The notes under the pieces are model-generated. The model was not told the DNA's origin. It was given only the letters and a program-made list of their open reading frames with translations, and did not search any database. From Palsa-504 sp963835775 (GTDB lineage Bacteria; Actinomycetota; Actinomycetes; Streptosporangiales; Streptosporangiaceae): a stretch of DNA of 64,000 bases. A program made the translations under genes and the position numbers. The stretch's first letter is position 1. Each line of letters starts with the position of its first letter. Location of the stretch: contig CAWIHB010000006.1 of the NCBI GenBank assembly GCA_963835775.1, positions 186,001 to 250,000 on the forward strand, given 5' to 3'. Positions 34,722 through 43,663 of this stretch are shown here, in pieces.

Positions 34722-36380
34722 TCAGGCTGCGGTGGGGACGCGGGCCCTGGCGATGTGGCCGGCGGCGAGCTGGTCGAGGGTGTCCAGGGCCGCAGCGAGT
34801 TCCGGCGGGGCGTTGGGCCGGTCCGGTGCCATCAGCGGGCGCAGCACGTGGTCATAGACCTTGGTGTAGAAGTGGGCGAACAGCAGCCCGTCGCGTGTCA
34901 GGGTGTAACGGTTGCGGCCGGGGACACGGGTGATCAGCCCGTTGCGGGCCAGCCGGGATAGGTCGTAGCTGGCCTGGTTCATGCTGTAGGGGCGGTGCAG
35001 CAGGCCGGTCATCAAGCCACGGAGGGTCTTATTGGTGATGCCGGTGACCGTGAACAGCATGGCGGCGATCGCGCCGGCCAGGGCCTGGACTCGAAGGTCG
35101 CCGAACCGCAGTGCGGGCGCCTTCCTGCCGCCGTCGGTGACGGTGGGCCTGGTGATCCGCTCGATGACTGGACTCACAAGTGCCGTGCCCTGGCCGGCGG
35201 TTTCAGTGTGCAGCAGCCGGGCGTTGATCGCACGCGCCTTTTCCTGCAGCTCGGGCAGGTTGGCCAGCTGGCGGTTGCAGCCCAGGTCACCCGGCGCGTT
35301 GATGACCGTTTCTATGCGCAGCGCGACGCCGTCCTTGAGGTACTGCTTCAGACGGGAATTCTTATAGAACACGTTCAGGGTGACCAGGTGGCAGTACCGG
35401 TCGATCTTGGTCTTGAACCCGCCGCCAGCGGGCGGGATGGTGGGCCGGCCGAGCCGCTGGCCGCGGCGGAACAGCAGCCCGGCGTTCTCCGGGCGGCCCA
35501 GGTCCATGTTCTCGCACAGCAGCGCCTCGAAGAACGCGCGGGCATGGACGTCGCCGTCGAAGACCAGGGTGCGGGAGGTCCCGGCCTGCCGCATGGACAG
35601 CTCCCACCAGTACCCGGCGTCCCGGTCGGCGCCGGTGAGGGGCAGCGGGATCCTGGCCATCCACCGCTCGAACCACACCTGCACGGTGCCGGGGCCGAAC
35701 CGGTCGCAGATGGCCTGCAGCCCGGCCGGATCATCGCAGGAGGCGAACCCGTTGGACAGCGCGGTGAAGCCGATCCCGGCGGCCAGCGCCTGCCGCTTGG
35801 CCCACTCGTGGCCGTTGACCCACGCCTTGACCGGATAGGGGAAGTAGGTGCAGATCTTGATGAACCCGCTGCCCATCGTGTTATCCCAGATGTAGACGTA
35901 GAACACCGGCACCCGGCGCTGCTCCTTGGTGAAGGAGAACTGAGGGCACAAGCCCGGATCGGTATCCCGCTTGCGCGCCGTCCACACCAGCTGGAACTCC
36001 TGCGCGCACCCGACCGCCACCACCTGCGAGCGCCCCGAGTCGGCGGCGGCCTGCAGGTACGGGGCCATCACGTCGGCCTTGCGCTCCCCGGCCTTGAACC
36101 GGATCACCGGGACGCCGTTAGCCTGCGCCCAGTCCTTGATGTCCCGGCGGAACTTGTCCCCGATCGGCTCGAACAGCGCCGGGGACACGATTGGCTTGCC
36201 CCGGTGATCGTGGAAGAAGTAGACCACCCCGCCGGGAGTCTGCAGCTTGGCGACATAGCCGTTGAGGTACAACCGGTCCGGGCAGGAGATATCCAGCGTG
36301 ACATGCCCGGCCACCATGTCCGCGGCAGTCACCACCGCGGGGTCCGCCGCAGCCGGCTCATAACGTCCCATCATGATCAC
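34722..36380 (-). CDS. Large protein of unknown function with a C-terminal winged-helix-like part
   Basis: 552 residues, or about 549 from the inner ATG at the MGRYEP segment. It is rich in aromatic and conserved-looking blocks: CPDRLYLNGYVAKLQTPGG, DKFRRDIKDWAQANGVPV, GFIKICTYFPYPVKAWVNG, GYWWELSMRQAGTSRTLVFDG, SRLKQYLKDGVALRIETVI. The last ~120 residues look like a winged helix (YSMNQASYDLSRLARNGLITRVPGRNRYTLTRDG). No nuclease or ATPase motif is evident. I recall similar proteins of unknown function in soil bacteria but cannot name the family. It sits between relaxase and defence operon; the wHTH suggests DNA binding. Confidence 0.75.
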   Translation of the reverse strand: MIMMGRYEPAAADPAVVTAADMVAGHVTLDISCPDRLYLNGYVAKLQTPGGVVYFFHDHRGKPIVSPALFEPIGDKFRRDIKDWAQANGVPVIRFKAGERKADVMAPYLQAAADSGRSQVVAVGCAQEFQLVWTARKRDTDPGLCPQFSFTKEQRRVPVFYVYIWDNTMGSGFIKICTYFPYPVKAWVNGHEWAKRQALAAGIGFTALSNGFASCDDPAGLQAICDRFGPGTVQVWFERWMARIPLPLTGADRDAGYWWELSMRQAGTSRTLVFDGDVHARAFFEALLCENMDLGRPENAGLLFRRGQRLGRPTIPPAGGGFKTKIDRYCHLVTLNVFYKNSRLKQYLKDGVALRIETVINAPGDLGCNRQLANLPELQEKARAINARLLHTETAGQGTALVSPVIERITRPTVTDGGRKAPALRFGDLRVQALAGAIAAMLFTVTGITNKTLRGLMTGLLHRPYSMNQASYDLSRLARNGLITRVPGRNRYTLTRDGLLFAHFYTKVYDHVLRPLMAPDRPNAPPELAAALDTLDQLAAGHIARARVPTAA

Positions 36381-36522
36381 CCTCAGTCCGCGCTTCTACG
36401 GTCTGAGAATGAACCTGCGGTCAGCTACGCGAGACCGGAACCACGAAACTCGGCGGTCCGAGGCGCAGCCTCTGTGGAAGGCCAGGCCATTAGTAGGCCA
36501 TTATCCCCGGTGAAGAGCGGTC

Positions 36523-36942
36523 TCACGGCCGCTCGCGGACAGGCTGACCCACAGGTGAGGCCATGTGACAGGCCCGGACAGCACAGATTCCCAAGCTGAT
36601 AGTGCCGGTTGGGCTCTCGCTGTTGGCAGCTACCCACTTTTCGGACTGGCCGACCCGACGCCGCCTGGACGCACTGGGGGTGTCTGCGGTTCCGGTCTTG
36701 GGGAGTAGCTGGGCCAGTTCGGCGCGTACGACGTCGAGGTCGGCCTTGGCCTGCTCGGTGCGGCGCCGCTCCGTGTCGCGTCCCTCGGCGAGGGTGCGGG
36801 CCCGGTCCTCAAGCAGCTCGCGGAGTTCTACCCGCTCGCGTGCGGTGTCGGTGCGGAGCCGGTCCAGCTCGGCGGCGCTGGCGCGCACCAGGTGGACCCG
36901 CAAGATCACTGCCCGGGAAACGCGTCGTGTCATTGCCGACAA
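36523..36942 (-). CDS. Small coiled-coil protein downstream of the relaxase, possibly truncated
   Basis: 139 residues; it begins 18 bp after the relaxase stop. Residues 22-80 are a highly charged heptad-rich coiled coil (ELDRLRTDTARERVELRELLEDRARTLAEGRDTERRRTEQ). The last ~40 residues look unrelated and may be read-through of decayed DNA. The 5' end (MSAMTRRVSRAVILRVHL) is repeated in the relaxase relic at 14.3 kb (VPRAMILRVHL), so this junction is an old conserved part of the element. It could be a KfrA-like or mobilisation accessory protein; that is not certain. Confidence 0.5.
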   Translation of the reverse strand: MSAMTRRVSRAVILRVHLVRASAAELDRLRTDTARERVELRELLEDRARTLAEGRDTERRRTEQAKADLDVVRAELAQLLPKTGTADTPSASRRRRVGQSEKWVAANSESPTGTISLGICAVRACHMASPVGQPVRERP

Positions 36943-36959
36943 CGCCGGTGCGGCGTGAC

Positions 36960-39900
36960 TTACAGTTCAATGTCTGCCTCGTAGGCGACTTGGGCTTGCA
37001 CGGCGTGCTCGGGTTCTGCATAGGCTTCTCGTTCGAGGCGAGCGGCGTACTCGGCTCTGGCCTTCCGGGTCGCCTCTTCGGCGGTGAAACGCTGGGCCGC
37101 CTGGGTGGCCTGGCCAAGTAGCCGGTCAAGCGGGGCGGCCTGGTCATCCGGGCCGGACTGATCATCGGCTTCCTGGTCGGCTCCGGGACCGTTTTCCGGC
37201 TCCGACGCGGGCTCAACCTCGGGCTGGGGGTTGCGCTCGGGTGGCCAGGGCTCGCCCGCGGCGATGGCGGCCTGGTGCTCGCGCTTGATGGCCCGGTCCA
37301 CGGCGGCGAGGTTGGCTTCGAGCTGGCGCCACCACTCGGCCATGGTCGGCGGTTCGTCTTCGGGTTCGGGTTGTCGCTGTCCGGCTGTCTGCTGCGCGAG
37401 TTCCCGCCGCTCCAGTTCGGCTTTGGCTTTCCCGCCGGCTTCCCTCCTGCTGCTGGTGTCAGCGGTCCATGTCTGGTAGCGGGCGTTCACGGCTTCGAGT
37501 TGCTCGCGCTGGGCGGCCATGTGGCGGGCGAGCGCCGCCGCACCTGCCCATCCGGCCTGGTCACCCCCAATTTCGGCGTCGGCGGATTGCTGCCAGGCGT
37601 CGGCCTCGGCCTGGGTGGTGAGCCGTAGTTCCCGGGAGACGTCGGGCGGGGCGCTGGCCTGGGCGCGGTCCGCGTCGAGGATCCGGGCCTCGAGCTCGCC
37701 GTGGGTCATGCCGCGCGTGATCTCGGTTTCGTCGCGTAGTTCCAGGGCGCGGATCGCGATCCGGCGCAGCTGGTCGAGTTCGGGGTTGCCGCGGTGCGGT
37801 TCGGGGGAGATGCCCTGGCCGGGGTCGGTGATCCCGGCGGCTTCCCGGTAGGCCGCGGCGGCTCCGGCCCGCCGGGCGTAGTCCTCGCGCAGCTGCGGTG
37901 AGGCGTGGGGAGCCAATATGCCGAGCTGGCTGGCCAGCCAGGGCTCGGGGCTGGCGGCCAACTGTTCGCCGAGCGCGCGGGCCCGCTGGTCTAGTCCGGC
38001 GGCCAGCTCGTGGGCCACCGCGGGCGCGTCCTTCGGTGTGCGCTGTGCCCAGGTCGCGTCGTGGCCGAGGTCGGGCAGCAGAAGCTGCTGGAGGCGGCCG
38101 TGCAGGACGCTGGAGATGGACCGGGCGCGGTCCAGGGGCGCGGCGGTGATCTGCCCGATGATCGAGTTGATGTCGTGCCCGGTGAGCTGGGCGGCGCGGA
38201 GCCGCTGCTGGAGGATCGGGCGGGAGTATTCCCGCCCGTATCGCCACGCTTCGGATTCAGTGAGCCTGGCCGTGATGTACGCGTCGATCTGCGGGTACAG
38301 CGACGGCTGGACCGCGGCGGACCACAGGGCGAGCAGGTGGCCGGTTCCGCCGGTCCGGTCCTGGGCGTGGCGGATCTGCTCGGTGGCGGACAGGTCCGCG
38401 TCGTCCCGTTCCAGGATGGCCATGGCCACCGATTCAGGCGAGGCCTGTTCATAGGGCGGATGCCCGGGTGGGGCGGTGTTGCCGGTGACGATGTGCGCGG
38501 TGTTGGATTCCCGTCCCCTGCTCAGCCCGACGTACAGGGACCGGCGGGACAAGGTGCCGGTGACCAGCAGGTGGGCGGTGTCCACGGTCCGGCCTTGCCC
38601 GACGTGGGTGTTGCCCGCGTAGTCCAGCTCGGCGCTGTCGGCCAGGTAGGCCCGGGGGATCAGGAACGGGCTGGTCCAGGTCCCGTCGAGCTCCCGCCGC
38701 CGGACCTGGGCGTGCGGCCCGTGCCAGCCGGTGATCTGCAGCGTGTCGCGGTTGGTCAGCTCCCGGCCGCCCGCGTTGATCGTGGTGTTGAGCCGGGCCC
38801 GGATCAGGTCGCCGGTCCCGGCCTGGTTGCCGTCCGACAGTGCAGCGTGCGGCCGCTGGACGGCGCCGAGCTGGATCAGCTTGGCCTGGACCCGGCGGGA
38901 CAGGTCGGCGGCCTCGCTGTTGGACCCGGCGAGTAGCAGGACGGTCTTGCCGCGCAGGTGGTCGGCGAGCCACATGCCCGCGGCGCGGTCCATGGCCGCG
39001 TCCTGGTCGGCGCCGCGCATCCGCCCGTGCCGGTCATAGGCGGCGTACGCGGTGAAATCCCCGGCCCGCAGCCGCACCGATGCGCCTGCTTCCCAGGCCG
39101 CGTCGAACCGGCGGACCTCGTGCAGCTCCGCGCACGGGGCCTCCCGGGCGAGCAGCCGGAACATCCCGCCGGCCTCGACCGCGCCGAGCTGCTCGGTGTC
39201 GCCGACCAGGATCAGCCGGGCCCCGGCGGCCCGGGCGGCCTCCTGGATCATCGCCAGGTCGGTCGTGGCGAGCTGGCTGGCTTCATCCAGCACCAGCACG
39301 TCGTTCTCGTGCAGCGGTACGGGCCGGCGCAGCTCGTCGGAGCCTTCGATCTTGCCGAGGAACTGCGCGATGTTGTAGGACTCGGCCAGGCCCTCACTTT
39401 GCAGGACGCGGGCCGCGTTGGTGGCCGTGGCCAGCCCGATTACCCGCCGGCCGGTGAAGGTGGTCCACAGCCGGGCGAACCCGGCCATGGTGTGGCTCTT
39501 GCCCGCGCCTGCCGGGGCGACCAGCGCGGTTGTCGCCGTTGAGGCGGTGAGCATCGTGATCACGGCGTCGCGCTGCCCGGCGGTCAGCCCGGTGCGCTCG
39601 GTGGCCGCCCGGGCCTGCTCGGCGGTGACCAGCTGCGCCACCGTGCGTGTCGCGGCGGTGAGGATCTGCTGTTCGGTGTCCAGGTGGGCCAAGGTGCAGT
39701 ACCGTTCCTCGTTCGGCGGCCGGTAGATGCTGCCGCCGTCGGAGGCCCGCACCCCCAGGCTGGCCACGTCGGTGAGGTCCGGCGCGGTGACCTGGATGAC
39801 CTCGGTCCCGGCCCGGCCGCAGACGGCCAGCGTGGCCACCTCGGTGACCAGCGCCTCGGCATCCGTGCTCGGCTTGAGCACCGGCAGCGCCCGGTGCACC

Positions 39901-41213
39901 TCGAACCGGAGCTGCGCCATCGACCAGACCGCGTGGTGCTGCTGCACCTCGGCGACGGCGATCCGCGCGGCCCGGCGCTTGGCCGCATCGTCCAGCACCG
40001 CCGGCGCACACCCGGCGCGCTCACCGGCGAACCGGGCCACCTCCTGGTGCACGGCCGACAGGGCCTGCACTTCCCGCCGCGCCGTCTGCGCTTCCCAAGC
40101 GACCAGCCGCTGCGCGGCGGTGGGCTCGGCGGTGCCGGCCTGCCCGGCGACGGTGCGGCGTGCTTCGGCCTTGGTGCGCCGGGTGTTCTGCGCCGCCTGC
40201 TGGCCGAGCAGCCAGACCGTCCGCTTAGACGGCGGCTTGCCGTGCGTCTTCTGGTACTGGCCGATCAGGGCCTGCAGTTCCGGGGTCATCGCCCGGGACC
40301 GGGAGCTGAACAGGTCCATGACATCCTGGCTGACCCCGCCGACCTCGGCGCCGTCGCCGTCCGCCCGCGGCACCATGGCATACCCCAGCGCGGACAGCCT
40401 GGTCTCCACGATCCGGTCGGTCACCGGGGCCACGGCGAGACGCTGGTTGTGCAGGCTGCGCGAATCCAGCGTGCGCCATTTCCTATCAGCGCCGTCGGCG
40501 CGCTGGACCCGGTTCCACACGGCTATGTGCACGTGCAGGTGCGGGTCACCGTCGCGGCTGATGTGATGCAGGAACACGCTGGCGACCAGGCCGTCCCCGT
40601 CGCGCCACTCCCCCGTCCGGGCCGAATGGTGCCCGGTCCGGGTGTAAGTGACATGCCGTTCCAGCCAGGCGACAGCCTCCCGCGCGGAGTCCAGCAGCGC
40701 GGCCTCGATCTCCTCCGCGCGCGCGTCCAGCGCCGCGGCGTGGACCTGGTCGCCGCGTTCACGCGCTTGGCGGGCGGCGACCCGGTAAGAGGCGTGCAGC
40801 ACCGACACGCTCTTGACCACATCGACGGTCAGATCGAAGTACGGCACCTGATGTGTGCCCGTGCCGCGTTCGGCCGCGCGGACCGTGGCCAGCTCGGTCG
40901 CGCTGGCGTACGGATGCGCGGCCCGGTACGCCGCCACCGCGGCCTCTTCCCGCTCCTCAGCCGCCCGGGACTGGCGCCGCGTGACGAGGAGCTCCCCGCC
41001 AGGCCCGATGTTGTGCTGGTACAGCCGGGCGATCACGGCCGGGTCCACCTGGCCGGTCAGGCCGAGCGCCGCAGCGCCGTTGCCGGCCCACTGGCCGGGC
41101 GGCTCCCCGGCCGCGGTGTAGTAGGACATCGCGCCGGCGCAGCCTCCGGCGTGCTGGCCGGAGGTCAGGTAGGCCACGTCGTGGCCTGCATGCAACGTCG
41201 TGATCGTGGTCAC
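36960..41213 (-). CDS. MobF relaxase with TraI-type helicase domain
   Basis: 1417 residues from GTG 41213. The relaxase has catalytic tyrosines Y31/Y32 (GAMSYYTAAGE) and the metal-binding three-His motif H225, H227, H229 in GDPHLHVHIAVWNRV, then a superfamily 1 helicase: P-loop APAGAGKSHTMAGF near 560, VLVLDEASQLATTDLAMI and LILVGDTEQLGAVE, and a later RecD-like block (DTAHLLVTGTLSRRSLYVGLSRGR). The C-terminal ~350 residues are charged and partly coiled. It nicks oriT and unwinds the strand for transfer. It is complete. Two fragments of a related relaxase lie at 10.2 and 14.4 kb. Confidence 0.95.
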   Translation of the reverse strand: MTTITTLHAGHDVAYLTSGQHAGGCAGAMSYYTAAGEPPGQWAGNGAAALGLTGQVDPAVIARLYQHNIGPGGELLVTRRQSRAAEEREEAAVAAYRAAHPYASATELATVRAAERGTGTHQVPYFDLTVDVVKSVSVLHASYRVAARQARERGDQVHAAALDARAEEIEAALLDSAREAVAWLERHVTYTRTGHHSARTGEWRDGDGLVASVFLHHISRDGDPHLHVHIAVWNRVQRADGADRKWRTLDSRSLHNQRLAVAPVTDRIVETRLSALGYAMVPRADGDGAEVGGVSQDVMDLFSSRSRAMTPELQALIGQYQKTHGKPPSKRTVWLLGQQAAQNTRRTKAEARRTVAGQAGTAEPTAAQRLVAWEAQTARREVQALSAVHQEVARFAGERAGCAPAVLDDAAKRRAARIAVAEVQQHHAVWSMAQLRFEVHRALPVLKPSTDAEALVTEVATLAVCGRAGTEVIQVTAPDLTDVASLGVRASDGGSIYRPPNEERYCTLAHLDTEQQILTAATRTVAQLVTAEQARAATERTGLTAGQRDAVITMLTASTATTALVAPAGAGKSHTMAGFARLWTTFTGRRVIGLATATNAARVLQSEGLAESYNIAQFLGKIEGSDELRRPVPLHENDVLVLDEASQLATTDLAMIQEAARAAGARLILVGDTEQLGAVEAGGMFRLLAREAPCAELHEVRRFDAAWEAGASVRLRAGDFTAYAAYDRHGRMRGADQDAAMDRAAGMWLADHLRGKTVLLLAGSNSEAADLSRRVQAKLIQLGAVQRPHAALSDGNQAGTGDLIRARLNTTINAGGRELTNRDTLQITGWHGPHAQVRRRELDGTWTSPFLIPRAYLADSAELDYAGNTHVGQGRTVDTAHLLVTGTLSRRSLYVGLSRGRESNTAHIVTGNTAPPGHPPYEQASPESVAMAILERDDADLSATEQIRHAQDRTGGTGHLLALWSAAVQPSLYPQIDAYITARLTESEAWRYGREYSRPILQQRLRAAQLTGHDINSIIGQITAAPLDRARSISSVLHGRLQQLLLPDLGHDATWAQRTPKDAPAVAHELAAGLDQRARALGEQLAASPEPWLASQLGILAPHASPQLREDYARRAGAAAAYREAAGITDPGQGISPEPHRGNPELDQLRRIAIRALELRDETEITRGMTHGELEARILDADRAQASAPPDVSRELRLTTQAEADAWQQSADAEIGGDQAGWAGAAALARHMAAQREQLEAVNARYQTWTADTSSRREAGGKAKAELERRELAQQTAGQRQPEPEDEPPTMAEWWRQLEANLAAVDRAIKREHQAAIAAGEPWPPERNPQPEVEPASEPENGPGADQEADDQSGPDDQAAPLDRLLGQATQAAQRFTAEEATRKARAEYAARLEREAYAEPEHAVQAQVAYEADIEL

Positions 41214-42048
41214 CGACGGCCACCACGGCGGCGCTGACCGCTAGCATCTGTCGCCGATGCCTGTCTAGGATCGCTTTCGACCATGAACGGACGGTAAGTA
41301 GGCTCGGCGCACGTTTTGCGGATTTGGCCGAGCGCTCAGGAACCGGCTGGGAGGCTGGGCGGTCTTCCTTCCTGATCATGAAACCGTCCTGGGTTACTGT
41401 GGCGGCACGCCCCGCGGTCGGGTCATTTGCCCGGGAGGTACGTGCTGACATGACTGCGCTGTCCGCCTTGACGGCCGCCGCTATGTCACGGACCGGTCTG
41501 GTCCGCCAGAACAAGATGGACGCGGCCTGCGCGGGCCGCTCGCTGCCCGCCGCCGACGGGCCGGGCGGCGAACTCGCCAGATCATCTAAGATCATCGGGT
41601 CGGCAGCCTCGGCTGGGGCGTTGGCTTGCTCACGCCGGTGCTCGGACGGCACCTGGACGGCAGGCCGGGCCGACCGGCTGCTATGGGCCAGCGGGCCGAC
41701 AGCCGCCGGCTGCTGCGCTCGGCGGACTCGGCGCGGTCTTAGACGACCGACCGTACCGGACTGTACCAACTTCGCGCGCCGCGTCCGCCGACGTGGCGGC
41801 CAGCGGGCCGCCTCAGCCGCGCGGCTGTTCCTGCTGCATACCGGGGATCCGCGTCCGCGGAACCGCCGCGATACCCGGTGCCACGATCCGCCCGGCACCG
41901 CGGCAGCGTCGCTCGCCGCCCGAGGTGTCAGAGCAAACCGACGTACGATGCCGCCAGCACCAGCCCGGTCAATCCGGGCACAGTAAGGCCCCCTGGACCA
42001 TCCGCCAAGATCACCCAGGGGGCAAGGCCCCTGCGACAGGAACCCATC
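41214..42048. other. Relaxase/excisionase divergent intergenic region, possible oriT
   Basis: About 835 bp between divergent genes. A 220-codon plus-strand frame (41324-41986) exists but has no protein-like features. Relaxase oriT sites are usually upstream of the relaxase gene, so 41214-41340 is the best place to look. No clear nick-site inverted repeat was recognised. A hairpin precedes the excisionase-like gene. Confidence 0.4.
41988..42031 (+). promoter_or_regulatory. Overlapping mutually exclusive hairpins before the excisionase-like gene
   Basis: GCCCCCTGG (41988-41996) pairs perfectly with CCAGGGGGC (42015-42023), loop 18 nt. The GGGGC inside the right arm (42019-42023) can instead pair with GCCCC (42027-42031). 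The ribosome site GACAGGA (42036-42042) and ATG 42049 follow. This could be a terminator/attenuator or translational switch; no T-run follows. Confidence 0.5.
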
Positions 42049-42438
42049 ATGCAAGCTAGCACGGCAAACACCCAGCACGATAGGGGATCCCCGGCCCCCT
42101 CACTGCCCCCTGACCTGCTGGAAACAGTGGCCCGGGCCCTGGCCGCGGCGCTGATCCCGCCGCCCCGCCAGCCCGAGCCGGCCACCGCCGGGCAGGCCCC
42201 GGACTTCCTGACCGCCGCGCAGCTCGCGGCCCGGCTGGGCATCTCCCGCGAGACCGTCCGGCGGCTGGCCGTCGCCGGGGCGCTGCCGCACACCGTGGTC
42301 TGTCGCGGCGCCCGGAAGACCACCCGCCGGTTCCCGAGACGGTTCGCCGACGACTTCGCGGCCAGCGGCCTGGATGTCGCCGACCTGGCCGTCTTCGCAG
42401 CCCAGTGGCGGGCGCGGGTCACCGCGCCCGGCCAGTGA
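42049..42438 (+). CDS. Excisionase-like helix-turn-helix DNA-binding protein
   Basis: 129 residues from ATG 42049 with GACAGGA ahead. Central HTH_17-type segment: DFLTAAQLAARLGISRETVRRLAVAGALPHTVVC, the MerR-like fold of excisionases. The ~50 N-terminal residues are Pro/Ala-rich. It starts a four-gene plus-strand operon and overlaps the next start by GTGA. In actinomycete integrative elements a small HTH of this type acts as recombination directionality factor; transcription control is the alternative. It is far from the integrase gene (about 9 kb), which is unusual for an excisionase. Confidence 0.8.
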   Translation: MQASTANTQHDRGSPAPSLPPDLLETVARALAAALIPPPRQPEPATAGQAPDFLTAAQLAARLGISRETVRRLAVAGALPHTVVCRGARKTTRRFPRRFADDFAASGLDVADLAVFAAQWRARVTAPGQ

Positions 42439-42848
42439 CGGCCCGCAAGCCGCAGCACCGCACTCCCGTCACGCCAGCGCCGTCTGTAGCTGGCTGGCGT
42501 GAGGAGGCTGCGTGCCGCGGCGCCGACCTTGCCCTGTTCTTCCCCGGCCGCGGCGAGTCGGCCCAGCCCGCGCGCCGGATATGCGCGGGATGCCCGGTCC
42601 GGCAGGAGTGCCTGGAGTTCGCCCTCCGCCACGGGGAAGTGCACGGCATCTGGAGCGGCCTGACCGAACGGGACCGCCGCGCCCTGCGGACCCGCCACAG
42701 AGATACCATCCGGCGGGAACGTGATGCGGCGATCACGGCCGCGGTCGCCGCCGGGTACACCAAGGCGGCGACCGGCCGGTCGGTCGGCCTGGCCGCCACG
42801 TCGGTCAGCCGGGTCCTGTCCCGCGCGGACCGGCGGGGACGGTCATGA
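42435..42848 (+). CDS. WhiB-family iron-sulfur transcription factor
   Basis: 137 residues from GTG 42435. Four cysteines fit the Wbl 4Fe-4S pattern: AACRGADLALFFPG, then RRICAGCPVRQECLEFALRHGEVHGIWSGLTERDRRAL, which includes the G[I/V]WGG-like turn as GIWSG. A C-terminal helix-turn-helix-like part (TKAATGRSVGLAATSVSRVLS) extends beyond the usual Wbl length. Wbl proteins bind the primary sigma factor. Mobile-element Wbls are common in actinomycete plasmids; the target is unknown. It overlaps both neighbours (GTGA, ATGA). Confidence 0.92.
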   Translation: MTARKPQHRTPVTPAPSVAGWREEAACRGADLALFFPGRGESAQPARRICAGCPVRQECLEFALRHGEVHGIWSGLTERDRRALRTRHRDTIRRERDAAITAAVAAGYTKAATGRSVGLAATSVSRVLSRADRRGRS

Positions 42849-43663
42849 GCCGCATCGGACCCGAGCCCAGCCAGCGGCCCGGTATCAGCGGGGACTACCG
42901 GACCGAGACCGGTCGGGCCGCCGGTTCGGCGCTGATCACGGTGGCGGCGTGGCTTCTGGCGCTGATCGGCGGCGGCGCGCTGTTCGTCTCCTCCTCCGCG
43001 CAGTACGCCTACATTCTCACGGTCCGCCGCCAGGACGCGGCCAGCGTGATCGAGGCGCTGCTCCTGGACCTGCTGATGATCGTGCTCACGCTGCTCGCGC
43101 TCGGACTGTCCCGGGCAGGCCAGCCTGCCCGGGCTGAGCGGGTCTTGATCCTGGCCTGCGCCGCCGCATCGTCGTATATGAACGTGGCGGCCGCTGATGT
43201 GGCCAGCCCCCGGTCGATCGCGGCGTACGCGGTCGCTCCGGTCGCGCTGGCCGTCGCCGTCGACCGGGTCGTGGCGGTCATCCGCCGCGTCCTGGCCGAC
43301 CGGCAGCCCTCCGCCTGGGCGGTGGCGGGCCGTGCCGTAGCGGCCTCAGCCCGGATCGGCGGGCTGGTACTGCTGTACGGCCTGCGGTTCGCGCTGGCTG
43401 CCCCGCAGACCGCCCGGGGGCTGCGCCGGATGGTGCTGGCCGCCGCCCCGCTGCCCGTACTTACCGAGCCGCCCGCCGCAGAGGCACTCCAGCCGCTCCG
43501 CACCAAGAAGACCGTCCTGCTCGCCTTGTACCGCGCCCACCCGGACTACGGGGACCGCAGCAGCGCCAGCCGGGTCGCCGCCGAGTTGGCCCCGCTGGCC
43601 GGGCTGCAGGCCGGAACCGCCCGCAGCTACCTGTACGCCGAGCTGGACCGCAGGACATCATGA
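42845..43663 (+). CDS. DUF2637-type integral membrane protein of plasmid/element origin
   Basis: 272 residues. Hydrophobic segments are at about 27-50, 64-85, 96-115, 120-135 and 168-190, followed by a cytoplasmic tail from about 210. The layout resembles DUF2637/SpdA-like membrane proteins of Streptomyces plasmids and integrative elements, which are linked to transfer or spread between hyphae. The C-terminal tail (KKTVLLALYRAHPDYGDRSSASRVAAELAPLAG) looks like a small helix-turn-helix. It overlaps the WhiB-type gene (42845-42848) and the next gene (43660-43663). The transfer role is inference. Confidence 0.7.
   Translation: MSRIGPEPSQRPGISGDYRTETGRAAGSALITVAAWLLALIGGGALFVSSSAQYAYILTVRRQDAASVIEALLLDLLMIVLTLLALGLSRAGQPARAERVLILACAAASSYMNVAAADVASPRSIAAYAVAPVALAVAVDRVVAVIRRVLADRQPSAWAVAGRAVAASARIGGLVLLYGLRFALAAPQTARGLRRMVLAAAPLPVLTEPPAAEALQPLRTKKTVLLALYRAHPDYGDRSSASRVAAELAPLAGLQAGTARSYLYAELDRRTS

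Noticed and set aside
34995..36599. 534-codon plus-strand open frame opposite the unknown 552-residue gene
   Set aside because: Same antisense effect; the minus-strand frame has clear protein motifs.
41324..41986. 220-codon plus-strand frame upstream of the excisionase-like gene
   Set aside because: Basic, low-complexity, no domain, no ribosome site; better read as regulatory space.
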